Assembly (NCBI GenBank): GCA_026413225.1
Contig: CM048572.1
Coordinates: 3,906,001 to 3,970,000, forward strand
Length of the DNA stretch: 64,000 nucleotides
From: Otis tarda
Lineage: Eukaryota > Chordata > Aves > Otidiformes > Otididae
Direction of reading: 5' to 3'
Shown here: piece after piece, positions 13,101 through 27,085 of the stretch
How positions within the stretch are numbered: the first letter of the stretch is position 1
How the letters are laid out: every line of letters begins with the position of its first letter
Position numbers and translations under genes: made by a program
Notes under the pieces: model-generated
What the model was told of the DNA's origin: nothing
Seen by the model: the letters and a program-made list of their open reading frames with translations, nothing else
Databases searched by the model: none

Positions 13101-14351
13101 TATGTGTTTGAGTGGTTTACTGGGCTCAGAACATTTGCTTGGGTGCTGGATGGCGCAGGCGTTGCTCCCCGCGCGCGTGCCTCCCTTTCCATCGCAGTCA
13201 GGGAAGGTGGGATGTGTGCAGAAAGCTACGCACTGGGATGCACTCCTGCTTCCCTCAGCCTGCATCCGGAGAGATTTATTTTCTTGTAATTCCTATAGGT
13301 GTCAGCTTGTTGTGACCATATTAGCAGGGGTCACCTCAAGCGGTCGGGGGGAATGCAATCTCTAATATTGCACTGCTTGAAAAAGCTCACCAAGCAACAG
13401 CCAGAGGGGTGTTGTATAGGGATTGTGCCCCTCTCCTGTTCTCTTCAAGAAAACAAGCAGCTCTGATAATGTATGTGGAAAAGAAGGGGTTCCTTGTGTT
13501 CTTCAGGCCTTATCTTTTACACCCAAGTGAGACTGGTGCTGGAACATGGAGGTGAGCTGTGTAAATATTTGTGCGCTTTGATGTGAAAACACGGTGCTGA
13601 GTCCTCCACTTCTGGCACTCTCAGCTTTGAACTTGAAATCAAATGTATAGCCCACATCCAGGGCCCTGGTTGTTTATGATTTGTGCTCTGTTTGACATCA
13701 GCCTTGGAAACGTAAGCGGCGAGTGTTATCAGACAGCGACGCTGTAAACAGGAGTGGGGACAGTGCCAGTTCTCATCTGACTGGGAACCTGGAGCAGTCT
13801 CTGCAGCAGGAGGAATAAGCCCTTTGCAATTACACAAAGCAACAATTACGTCTCACCTTTGGAAAGCAAAAGGCAACATCTTTAACTGTCTGCCAAAATG
13901 GCAGTTTTGCCGAGATTAAATGTAGAATTAACACTAGAAGCTAAAGATTTTTGGAGAAAAATCAGTGTAACAAAAGCTTGGGCTTTGATGAATCTGTATC
14001 TGCTCTTTGCTGGTGGGTTTCAGCTGACAGTGATGCTACTTTGTAATTTACTCCCCGTATTGCATCAGCTTCTGAAAGCATTTGGGAGCTGTCGGTACAG
14101 CGGTGTTTTGCCATGGAAGCGCGGTTTCTGGGAGTGACCCTGAGCAAGAGGCTGTGGGGAAGAAAAGAGCTGATTTTCATTCTTAAGTACATCTTAGGCT
14201 GGGAGAAGGTGTTGGGTTGTCAGGTTTGAGTTTAGCAGTGCTGATTGTCGTTATTCAGCTTAAACCCTGATCCTAAGAGGTGTCACTGAAGAGGAGGGGG
14301 CAATTAAATCTTCATCACTTCACCTGGTGTGGTGTGACTAGGGAGAAGCCA

Positions 14352-14458
14352 GATCAACCTGACCTAGTCGAAGATGTCCCTGCTCCTTGCAGGGGGGTTG
14401 GACTAGATGACCTTTGAAGGTCCCTTCCAACCCAAACCATTCTACGATTCTATGATTC
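14352..14458 (+). mobile_element. CR1 LINE, very short 3' end fragment
   Basis: About 107 bp of the CR1 3' terminus, from GATCAACCTGACCTAGTCGA to a tandem TCTACGATTCTATGATTC end. This is an extreme 5' truncation, in sense orientation relative to the gene. Confidence 0.9.
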
Positions 14459-15366
14459 ATGCTGACTGGTGGTGCTGGGCTGGTCTGTGTAAGGGATATT
14501 TATGCAGTTCTAAGAATATCTTACTAATTCTCTTGTTGTCAGGTCCAGCTAAAAGGTGGGACGGGAGAGTTGTGGTTGGGATGGCTGGTCCTTGCTGTTC
14601 TCTGCACTGAAATCTGAAGCTGCTTTTGATGTTAGCTGTGCTGTGAGTGATACATACTCAGGTTCAAGAAGATGCGTTTCAGAAACTCAGTGTTGACTAA
14701 GTGAGAGTAATCCAGATGTAGTATGAACTGAAGAGAAGCCTTGCAAAATTTTGGAAGGTCAGTGATGCCTGAAATGGAGCAGGTGAGATGCTCGGTGAAA
14801 CACCTTCACCTTGCACACCCTCTGGACACGCTGAATGCAAAGAAAACATTTCCAGTGGACACCACGAGCTAGAGCTGGCTTCCTTCTACCGTAAAAAGTC
14901 TTTTGCACGGTTAGTACACATTGCACGTGGCTTCTTAACACCTGGCTTGGGGAACACTGCTTCCCTGAGGCAGCGACTCGGGAAGCGAAGGAAACATTTG
15001 GATAACTTTGAGTTCAAGGGTATTTCTGCCAGACTTTAATGCATCAGTTTATTTGTGTTTATTTGGGGGAATGGGGGGAAAATGAAGTTTGCTTGTAGGC
15101 TTTATTAGAGCATGCAGTGGAATATGTGAAGCAAGATTAAAAACTAAATAGCCTATTGTTTCCCAAGGTATTTTCAATCATGAAGCCTTTCATTTAGTTC
15201 CCCCTCCCCTCCATCTGCAGCGCTGAAGCCTGTGCAAGGCATCCTGCGCTCTCCACTGGTACCTGACTTCCTTCTCTCTGCGCCCTTCTGAGTTGCATAA
15301 TGATTTCTAGCCCTGGAAGAATCCCACTTTGCCTGTGACAAACTTCTTTCTAATCCATTTGTGGGG

Positions 15367-15402
15367 TTTTTTTTGTGTTTTTTTTGTTTTTTTTTTTTTT
15401 TT
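15367..15402 (+). repeat. T-rich tract with GTG/G interruptions
   Basis: T8, GTG, T8, G, T16 in succession. On the minus strand this encodes the lysine-rich part of an open frame that should not be taken for a gene. Confidence 0.85.
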
Positions 15403-15753
15403 CTGACCTGGTTATGAAATTGGAGGAAATGGTGTAGGAGAGCATGGGGGGAAGTGACTTTTCTGTAGCCTGCAGGTGCTGGGCAGGCGGGACCATAGCT
15501 GGCAGTCAAGGAGATGTTCTGCTCTGCAGTGGAGTCTGAATGCGCTGGTGCTGGGCTTCTGACAGCTGAATCTTGAGCTTCTCTAAAGCTGCACTAGGTT
15601 GGACTTAATTACCACTAAGTCCGGCTTGTGCACCACTGAGCCTGCCTGGTTGCCCTCTGGTTAAATGGCAGAGATTCTAGTTCAGGAGAGGATAATGCAG
15701 CTGGGAAGTAGCACATCTCTCTAAGTGGTTTTCAAAATGAGGGGCCCCTTTGG

Positions 15754-15774
15754 AAAAAAAAAAAAAAAAAAAAA
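15754..15774 (+). repeat. Pure A21 run
   Basis: A pure A homopolymer about 110 bp upstream of the GC-rich patch at 15.88-16.13 kb. No retrocopy was recognised on its 5' side. Confidence 0.85.
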
Positions 15775-15879
15775 GACAAAAAGCTGCGACTGATCTGCAG
15801 TTTTCCATTTCTGGCATGGCAGCAGCTTTATTTTCTTATTTTAGTGATTTTGATATCAGCCTTTGCTATCGGCTAGAGC

Positions 15880-16130
15880 AGGCCGGCCGGGATGCACACA
15901 ATTGGTGGCACACAATTCCCACAGGGCACAGGAGAGGGGAGCCCAGCCCTGGTGCGGGGTGCGACTCCGGCTGCCGAGCTGTTCTGGTCGGGTGGGCGGG
16001 CTGCCCTCCTCGTCTCCCGCTTGCCGAGCAGCGCAGGAGGAGCTGACACCTCTGATGGTCGCTGGGGATCCTCGCTCCCAGTGCCCCTTCTGCAGGCAAC
16101 CCACCCCGCCGTGCCCCTGGATGCAGCTCG
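15880..16130. other. Intronic GC- and CpG-rich patch
   Basis: About 250 bp with roughly 17 CpG dinucleotides counted by eye (GGCCGGCCGGG, GGTGCGGGGTGCGACTCCGG and others), in contrast to AT-rich surroundings. Long frames stay open on both strands across it, which GC-rich DNA produces by chance. It could be an orphan CpG island, an old GC-rich insertion or unmasked mobile DNA. No TATA box or gene start was identified. Confidence 0.5.
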
Positions 16131-16406
16131 ATGTGATAAGAACCAATGGATTAAAAAAAGTCTTGATTCCAGGTCTTGCTTCACAAGGCAGGAATTTGAA
16201 AATAGTGATAACTCAGTAAAATCTTTCTTTTTTTTTTTTTCTGGCTCAATAAAGTGAAAGACATGGGTCAGGGTGCCCCTGTGGACCCAGCATCTGACCT
16301 TGGCATGGTCATGCATATAACGGCTGTGCAGTGTTCCTTCTTCTGGCTCCTCTCTTATCCATGACAAGAGATGGGGTCAGTCTTGGGGCTTTACTAACTG
16401 AAAAGG

Positions 16407-16423
16407 AAAAAAAAAAAAAAAAA
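16407..16423 (+). repeat. Pure A17 run
   Basis: A homopolymer preceded by AAAAGG and followed by GGCAGTAAAAAAGCAG. No associated element was recognised. Confidence 0.8.
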
Positions 16424-17594
16424 GGCAGTAAAAAAGCAGTTGCTGCTATCTGTCAGCTCCAAAGCATCCCCAGAAGTTAGGAACTGTGTATTGTATGAGG
16501 AGTATGGAGAGGCAGAATGGGCTGTTTCGTAAAGACAGGAACATAAAGCATCGATGGGAATGTAGGGGATAATGTAATGGATTTATAGGTTTCAGATGCC
16601 TTCCTCAAACTGCTATGCAGGCTGTGACTAAAACGGAAAATAGATATAAGATTGCATAATGTACCTACAAAATGGTGTTTGATTTAACAGCAGTGTTTAG
16701 CATTTGCATTCCAGCTGGCTGCCATTGCTGAAGTCAGAGGGAAAGCTTAAAGTCCTCATGTTTGATGGTGAATGTGGTTGTAGAGAGCAAAATTTTACTC
16801 GCCGCGGTTGATTAATTCCATATGACAAAAGATATAAGATGAAGTAGTGTGTACACTGGGATCAATTGCTGTGGGAAGAAACATAACCGTATTTTTTTGC
16901 CTTGACTGGCAAGCTTTCAGTCCTGAGACATTAGAGTTTGCTGCCCCCGGTTTTAAGGTTACGAACACGTGAAATCCTGACAAGCGAGTTATTCATCAGT
17001 GTGAAAGCTTACTCAAATGCATCAAATGTATGGGAAGGCTAAATGGATACATCAGCCATGATTTGAGCAGAATATTCTGTCTTGTTAATTTATTTATTTA
17101 AGAGATGAAAGGGAATCTGAACAGCCATCCAGGGTTCCCACAGGATTTTAGCAGCGGAGGGCAAGCAGGACCATCGCAATGAAGTGATGAGAATCTTTAT
17201 CACCGTTTGTTCTTGTATTAAGCATAGGGCCTCATGATCGTGCAGTAATACATTCTTCCAAAAGAACATCTAAACCTGAAGGGTAATTTATCACGTCACT
17301 TGACAGTCCGTTTCACTGTTTAATTACCACATTTTTAACAATATGTACCCATTTTTCTAGAGGGATATATTTTTTGTTTTAACCTCCAATTTTCAACTGT
17401 GCTTACCGATACTTTTATTTTAAAAAGTGCAGGACAAAGTTTCCCCCTGCTTTCACTATGCAAAGATGGAGTAAAATTCACCAGACTTTGCTTGCTGCCT
17501 GTGTTTGCTGAGCATGGTGTAGAGGTTGAGCGTGCCGCTGAGGTGGAGGGTGAACCGCTGAATGGTAATTCAGCTTCTCGGGCAGATTGTAAGG

Positions 17595-17990
17595 TCATAG
17601 AATCATAGAATGGTTTGGGTGGGAAGGGACCTTCAAAGGTCACCCAGTCCAACCCCCCTGCAAGGAGCAGGGACATTTCCAACCAGATCAGGTTGCTCAG
17701 AGCCCCGTCCAACCTGGCCTGGAAGGTTTCCAGGGATGGGGCATCCACCACCTCTCTGGGCAACCTGGGCCAGTGCTCCACCACCCTCAGTGTAAAAAAT
17801 GCCATCCTTATATCAAGTTTGAATCTGCCTCCCTCTATTTTGAGACCATTACCCCTTGTCCTGTCACAACAGGCCCTGCTGAAGGGTTTCTCCCCACCTT
17901 TCCTGCAGCCCCCTTTAGGCACTGGGAGGCCGCTCTAAGGTCTCCCTGGAGCCTCCTCTTCTCCAGGCTGAACAGCCTTAACTCTTGCAG
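17595..17990 (-). mobile_element. CR1 LINE, 3' end fragment (about 395 bp), antisense to the gene
   Basis: The + strand begins TCATAGAATCATAGAATGG and continues through CCTTGTCCTGTCACAACAGG and CTTCTCCAGGCTGAACAGCC, the antisense of the CR1 3' region. It is the longest CR1 copy in the window. The 195-codon minus-strand frame over 17335-17922 is a read through this repeat and not a host gene. The 5' break is approximate, because similarity fades after the GCTGAACAG motif. Confidence 0.93.
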
Positions 17991-19674
17991 GGTTTTGTGC
18001 CCCAGTCCGCGGCAGATGCTCAGGCTGAACAGACATATTTGAGCTATGCCTGATGAAGCCATATAATAATATATTCCAGTACCCCAATCTCCTTTTGTTT
18101 GTGTGGACACACTGTTGCCCATACACCTGTGCGGTATGGCAGAATCCAAGTGGCTTATGGGAGGGGTTTTAAAATAATTTCTTAATTATATATTTTCCTC
18201 TGAAGAAATGTTTTCAGTGGAAAATAGCTGCCTGCTTCCTAGTTTAGCTGATACCTCTGCTATGGTCTTTCCCTTTACATTTAAAGTTTTATAAGTCCGC
18301 GTAATTTGATAGAAGTTTTACAGTCGCAGATGGTGACAGAAGCAAAGGTTTGCATTTCCCTAGAAAATTGTGTTAAATTAGGCTCTGTGAAGGAGAGAAG
18401 AGCTGTGCTTATGCTCTCAATATTATATCTTCATCTTTGTGCTTGTTAACTTAGTATTTGCTCAGTGATTTCAGGGAGTTAATACTCTGAACTTTTAAAT
18501 AGGATAAAAAACGGAGTGGAGGAATAAGAGGGGATGCTTCTGGTTGATGGGGACCGAGAGCGCACTGGCGTAGATTGGATGTTTACTTAAATAACAACAA
18601 GGACTGAACTCGCTAACCATCCCATTTGTTACGCTGATCTGTTCTTATTTTTTTTCCAGTTTACTTGAACTTGTGCTGTTTTACATTTTACAAAGAATTT
18701 GGCCTCACATAGCCAAATTTTGCACAGTTGACCACAAACTTGGATCGTCTGTGTACCTCCTGAGTAAATCATTCCCGTCCGGCTGGGTGGATGCTGGCTC
18801 AGTGTTTCATCCCTCCTGTTTTGGTGGGAATGTAGCTATTCCTTATCCTTCTCGGTTCCTGTGCCATCTGACCTTCTGATTATTTCATTTCACTTTAAGA
18901 ACCATTTTGTTAACTCAGTGAAGGAGATTCCAAGGAAGATTTAGGATTTATTCATGTCTATTTCTTGGTTTTGCTGGATTTTAATCTACACCGGTGTTTG
19001 GTGAGATTAGAACCGTAGCAGTGTTGGCCACTAAAACTTTTCATTGGGATCATCAAGTTGCCCTTGAGCCTATATGTAAACTCAAAGTTATATATGCAAA
19101 CTTGGACAACCATTCCAATTCGCAGAGAAGAGAGACAACTTTCAACTTCTGACAGCTGCCTGCTCTGAAGGAGATAACCAGGGAGCTGGTTAAAAAACAT
19201 AGAGTTTCGGTCTTGTGAGAAATTTCTTCATCTTAGTATTTGCATTTATTCTGCATCAGAATAAAAACAAATATTTTCAATCACAGTGAAATTCTTAAGT
19301 ATATTTTTTGAGTCTTTTCTTGCTTGTTTTCTGTCTAGGTTTTTAAACGTTTGAATTAATATTGTTTCTTCTTTTTCAGAATACAGAAGTATGATGTGGC
19401 TTGTCTTTAAAATAGACTATTTTAAAATAATTTAGAACAGCTGCTTTCTAGTGATTGAGTCATCTCATTCTCTAGATTAGAATATCTTGTTTGTTTTGTA
19501 ATGAAATGATTTGACACTTGGAACAAGAAATTAAGATAAATACTCAGCGTACCAACTAGAAGAGCAGGTGGTTTTTTCAGCATCCTTCTTCTTATTCTAG
19601 GAAAGTGCTGTATTTCTTCTCCAGACATCTCTGTGTATTTATCAGTTACTACAGAGTTGGAAATTTCCATTGTT

Positions 19675-19803
19675 TCATAGAATCACAGAATGGTTTTGGG
19701 TGGGACCTTTAAAGCCCACCCAGTCCAACCCCCCTGCAAGGAGCAGGGACATCTCCAACCAGATCAGGTTGCTCAGCACCCCGTCCAACCTGGCCTTGAA
19801 TGT
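19675..19803 (-). mobile_element. CR1 LINE, short 3' end fragment, antisense
   Basis: TCATAGAATCACAGAATGG leads into the CR1 antisense 3' end and stops abruptly at CTGGCCTTGAATGT, where the next CR1 bases (TTCCAGGG) are absent. About 129 bp are retained. Confidence 0.92.
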
Positions 19804-20910
19804 GAAACCAGACCACACGCACAATTTTGTACTATTATTTTCCCATTCTCTGTGTTGCATCCAGGTACTGTTCGTGTATTGAAGTTAAATGTTATGGTTT
19901 GGGGACAAGGATTGCTTTCTCTAAATGTCTGCACATCCCCTGGTTTAATAGGATTCCTATCTTTTGGAATAGAGAGTCTGCTGCAGTGACAATAATCTCA
20001 CAATTTGACTATCCCACAAATCTCTCTTTGTTAATAGTTTATATATCCTTAAAAAAAGTTTTGGGGAATAGTGAAGTCTGATTTGAGTGAGCAGCCTTTG
20101 AAAATTGGCCCAAACTTGAATCTGAAATCATGGATGTACTCCCTCTCAGATGCTTTCCCTTCCTCCTTCCCCCTTCTTGTGAGTTGAACCCAGGTTGTTT
20201 TAAGATCCCTTGTACTCATGTTCTCTGCTACAGCCGACAGCAAAAGAGATTATTTTTAAAAAACCAGTTACTTTCCTTGACTTTTTTTTCCTCGAAATCT
20301 TTTCTAGCTCTGTTTGCCTTAAGGGGGTAGGTGTTTTAATGAAGAAAAATAACTTGTTTTGTAGTGATTTTAGAACTGGTGAAGGTAGCTGAATACATTT
20401 ATTTATATGGACATCAAGGACAAGTGCGTCTTCCTCTTATATTTATAGCCTTCTAGATAATGTGCTTGAAAATAAATACCACGGATTTTGCATAGGCTAC
20501 TGCCTGAGCATCCTGTGAACGTGGTTTTCAGTGACCCAGCAGCAGGAAGTTCCCTTTCATTTTCCCAAACTCCTATTTTGCTGATTCCCCTTGGGAATTT
20601 TATAGAATTGCTATTTCTCTGGCACTTGATTTGCAAATAGAGCATACAGATTGCATCGGTCCATTCCTACCTTACAGATAAAGTAGTTTTGTTTCTGGGT
20701 TTGGCTGCGGCATTGACTGGGTCATGTCTCTTAAGGGAAGGTCTGTGATGCTTGCTCTAACTGCCATGGTGTTTTTACACAGATTTCCTTCCCTTGAGGT
20801 ACCTTGATGCAAAAAGAACTGTCAAAATATTGTCCCATGCCATGCTGCATTGCATGGTCCTCACCTTACCTAAAGAAAAGGAGTGAGTGTAAAGATTTCT
20901 CCTCTCTGCG

Positions 20911-20947
20911 TTTTTTTTTTTGGTTTTTTTTTTTGTTTGTTTGTTTT
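20911..20947 (+). repeat. T-rich tract with GTTT repeats
   Basis: Two long T runs separated by GG, followed by a short (GTTT)n run. Simple low-complexity sequence. Confidence 0.8.
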
Positions 20948-21215
20948 AATGGTTGTTGTGCTAAGATCTCTCTCTTTCTCAGGTTTCTGGCAAGTAATAA
21001 AACTTTAAAACCAGGTTGTAATTACTGGAAAAATTAGTAGATTTTCAGTGAAATATAATTATAATTTCTCTGTGGGCCTGGGTGTAATTCTTGGCCCTTC
21101 TCTATTATGCTGCCTCATCTTGGGCATCAACTCTGTCTAAATTGTTCTTGTCTGTCCAAATAATAGGATTCACGCACTCACCCCCTCTCTGGTGTCAGTA
21201 GCATCAGTCTCTGTC

Positions 21216-21265
21216 TCTTATCCTGTTATTATTAAAGCTCCTCTATCCTGTTCTTATTAAAGCCC
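21216..21265 (+). repeat. Tandem duplication, unit 25 bp, two copies
   Basis: TATCCTGTTATTATTAAAGC (from 21219) is repeated as TATCCTGTTCTTATTAAAGC (from 21244), one difference in 20 bases. The 25-bp offset marks a small tandem duplication. Confidence 0.85.
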
Positions 21266-22406
21266 TCCTTTTTAAACATTGTCTATTTACTTTTCCTCAA
21301 AATGCAACGTTTTCCTCCTGTCATAATGCAAGTGACTTAAAAATTTTCAAAGGCTCTTTCAGCAAAGCTGGGAATTAGATTCTTGTGGAGCCCTTAATAA
21401 AAAATTGAAGACTTCGTGTGTTAACATACATTGATTTATTCATAGTGTTTCATTACAAATAAGCGAGGATCCCATAATATCAGGAAAGGTTAGGAGAGCA
21501 GTGGAGCATGTTATATTATATTGACAGCTCAGTGGAAATTGAGCTGCCTTTGGATTGAATTTGGAGCGCGGGCAAGGAATTGGCTGGTAAATAAGTCATG
21601 AGTTTTACTTGCAAGTGTCTGTATATCAGCGGGGTTGCCGTGGGTAAGCGTAATGGAGCTGGAGCAGAATTTCAAAGGTGTGCTTTCGGCTTGGGTTCCC
21701 CTAAAGGTGTGTTAGCACCAGCAGCGGTTGTATTCATCAACGACTCTCCAGGTCTGTAACCCTGCTGACTTATTCTCTCAGGCATGGTACCACATCTAAA
21801 CCTGCAAACGGAGGCTAAAAGCGGGGAGGGAAATGATATCAGAAGCCGGCTTACAAGCTCTGAGAAGGGCTTTTGTCCCTGGTATATTCTCTTTAGTACA
21901 GGAAAAAACTTCCAAAACCTTTGTTGTCAGTAAAAAGCTCATATTGTTTTCAGCAGCTTTTTGAGAAGACCATTTGCCAGAACTAAAAAAACAACTTGAC
22001 AGAAAATGTGTCCATGTTTGTACCAAAAGTTTTCGTGTGCTGTGGGGGATCATATGGGAAAGTCTCATGAAAATTCTGCTGCTCGTGCTGTGTGCTCTGG
22101 TTTGGCTACAGAAGTTCTGAGGTTCAGAACAAAAGGCAATTTTTTACATCCTTTGTTGTAAATCAGCACATGCTGAGGCCTTAGTGGAGAGAAGAAATTA
22201 GTTTTTTCCTAAGTAAAGCCTTGGGAAAAATGTCATGTTTGTATGACATCATCCAGACGCAGAACCGCTCACTAGAGATAACTGAAATAATATCTGTCCT
22301 TGTATTTTCAGTGTCTGGTCTCAAGGGATGGCAAAATAGGGGAGCAGAGAAAGGCCAGGTGCAGAAGGCCCCTTATCACCTTGCTTTCCTTCTTCTTCAT
22401 TTGCAG

Positions 22407-22608
22407 ATTACATACAAGGCCGTTGGGTCTCTGGATCCCAGTGCTGACCTGTCCAGCCAAAGAGGGAAAGTCTTCAAACTAAGGAATGAAACACATCACC
22501 TCTTTGTAGGATTATACCCAGGGACTACGTATTCATTCACCATCAAAGCCAGCACAGTCAAGGGCTTTGGGCCACCCATCACTACACGGATTGCAACTAA
22601 GATTTCAG
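22407..22608 (+). CDS. PTPRT: PTPRT exon A: FN3 repeat 3, C-terminal two-thirds
   Basis: This 202-nt exon encodes 67 residues starting [10 protein letters not shown] and ending RIATKIS plus one base. It enters in phase 0 after a pyrimidine-rich acceptor (tcttcatttgcag) and leaves in phase 1 at TTTCAG|gtactg. The Y-P-G-T-T-Y motif (residues 37-42) followed by SFTIKAST is the classic E-F strand signature of a fibronectin type III fold. KGFGPP (52-57) is the F-G loop shared by R2B phosphatases. N27-E-T is an N-glycosylation sequon on the extracellular face. The open frame runs upstream into the intron to an ATG at 22221 and downstream to a stop at 22677-22679, but both extensions lie outside the splice sites and are not R2B-like. 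The preceding exon, which should end FN3-3's amino-terminal strands, was not found within 22 kb upstream. The exon call is very secure; the paralogue assignment rests mainly on exon C. Confidence 0.95.
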
Positions 22609-26111
<3,503 letters not shown>

Positions 26112-26819
26112 TAGTTGTTTTGTCTTCTCTTTTCAGTTCTCCCCTTCCTTCCTCCCCAGGCTTCCCTCACGCCTCTCTCATTCTCGTCTGATAACGTAGC
26201 TGCTGAAAGCCGACGCTGACTAAAAGGCCAACTCTGCTGTTGATTCTGCCTTTCACAGTCTCCTTTTATAAATGCCTCAACCTACTTGCCTCCCGCTGTT
26301 AACCTCCGGGAAGGATTACTGAGAGCATTGCGCGGGGTTATTACCCTTTCAGCATCGCTTCAGATGCCTTTGCGGCGCTGGAGTACAGCAGTACGTGCCG
26401 CTGTGCGCTGCGATGCTCTGAATTTAGCATTGCCTTGTCGAGGTGGAGGAGGCTTCAGGCCTCTGTCTTCTGTGGTGGACAAGGCCTTTTTTTGTAACTA
26501 TCCCGTGAATGTCTGAACCATCTTCAATGCTTGTGGATGCATTTATTCAGATTCTGGATCTAACTCCTCACATCTTTGTATTATAACCCAGCTGTGGCTC
26601 CTGGGCTGGTTGTGGAGTGACATAGTGATCTAGTTCAGAAAAGAAGAGCTCTGGTTTAGTGAGGCTTGGCCAGTTGCAGGCAAGCACAGTTTCCACTGGC
26701 AGAATAGAGGATTTAGGATCAGGGAGCTGCACAGGCACCTGTGGAATAGAGTGAGGACCTTGCAGAGAAAATTTCTGGCTGTCCCTGAGCTCGATCACAT
26801 TCTTAATGGTGAGATGCTG

Positions 26820-26901
26820 AAATCATAAAATCAAAGAATCATTTTGCTTGGAAAAGACCTTTAAGATCATTGAATCCAACAGTAAACCAAATGCAGAAAT
26901 A
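26820..26901 (-). mobile_element. Older CR1 subfamily copy, 3' segment (left part, interrupted)
   Basis: The + strand has TCAAAGAATCATTTTGCTTG, then GAAAAGACCTTTAAGATCAT and TGAATCCAACAGTAAACC. This is the more diverged CR1 3' end type whose consensus has AAAAGACCTTTAAGATCATC followed by a CCAACC-type motif. It breaks off where the younger CR1 at 26902 begins and appears to resume at 27044. Confidence 0.75.
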
Positions 26902-27043
26902 TAGAATCACAGAATGGTTTGGTTTGGAAGGGACCTGTAAAGCCCATCCAGTCCAACCCCCCTGCCAGGAGCAGGGACATCCCCAACCAGATCAGGTTGC
27001 TCAGAGCCTCGGCCAACCTGGCCTGGAATGTTTCCAGGAGTGG
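26902..27043 (-). mobile_element. Younger CR1 LINE fragment inserted into an older CR1
   Basis: TAGAATCACAGAATGGTTTG through CCCCTGCCAGGAGCAGGGAC to TGTTTCCAGGAGTGG is a clean antisense CR1 3' fragment. Its sequence on both sides belongs to an older CR1 in the same orientation, so it appears to have landed within that element. Confidence 0.88.
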
Positions 27044-27085
27044 TCAAGTCCACCAGTACACCATGTCCCTAAGCGCTGCTCGACT
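27044..27085 (-). mobile_element. Older CR1 subfamily copy, continuation after the nested insertion
   Basis: TCAAGTCCACCAGTACACCA followed by TGTCCCTAAGCGCTGC matches what follows the CCAACC region in the older CR1 type (AAGTCCACCACTAAACCATG, then TCCCTAAGCGCC). Together with 26820-26901 it reconstructs one element split by the younger copy. The outer end is uncertain. Confidence 0.65.

Larger units (their letters stand above)
1..22406 (+). other. PTPRT: Intron upstream of exon A (3' part)
   Basis: No exon-like frame with splice sites and R2B similarity was found here on either strand. The stretch holds five recognised CR1 fragments (listed separately), homopolymer tracts, two small local duplications, several AT-rich blocks of non-coding type and a CpG-rich patch near 16 kb. 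Open frames such as those at 13063-13365, 15863-16257 and 15873-16367 show no recognisable domain, overlap on both strands and are taken as chance. The last 20 bases form the exon A polypyrimidine tract. Confidence 0.85.

Noticed and set aside
15873..16367. 164-codon minus-strand frame and overlapping + strand frames
   Set aside because: They overlap in several frames across a GC-rich patch, where stop codons are rare. No domain, splice pattern or family match was recognised.
17335..17922. 195-codon minus-strand open frame
   Set aside because: Most of it reads through the CR1 3' fragment, and the remainder has no recognisable domain, so it is not a host gene.
22221..22406. Upstream extension of the exon A frame with an ATG
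   Set aside because: The R2B similarity begins exactly at the acceptor, and the upstream residues do not resemble FN3 sequence, so the ATG is not a start codon of the gene.
26286..26516. 76-codon + strand frame after exon B
   Set aside because: It lies in intron, in moderately GC-rich DNA, with no recognisable domain or splice context.
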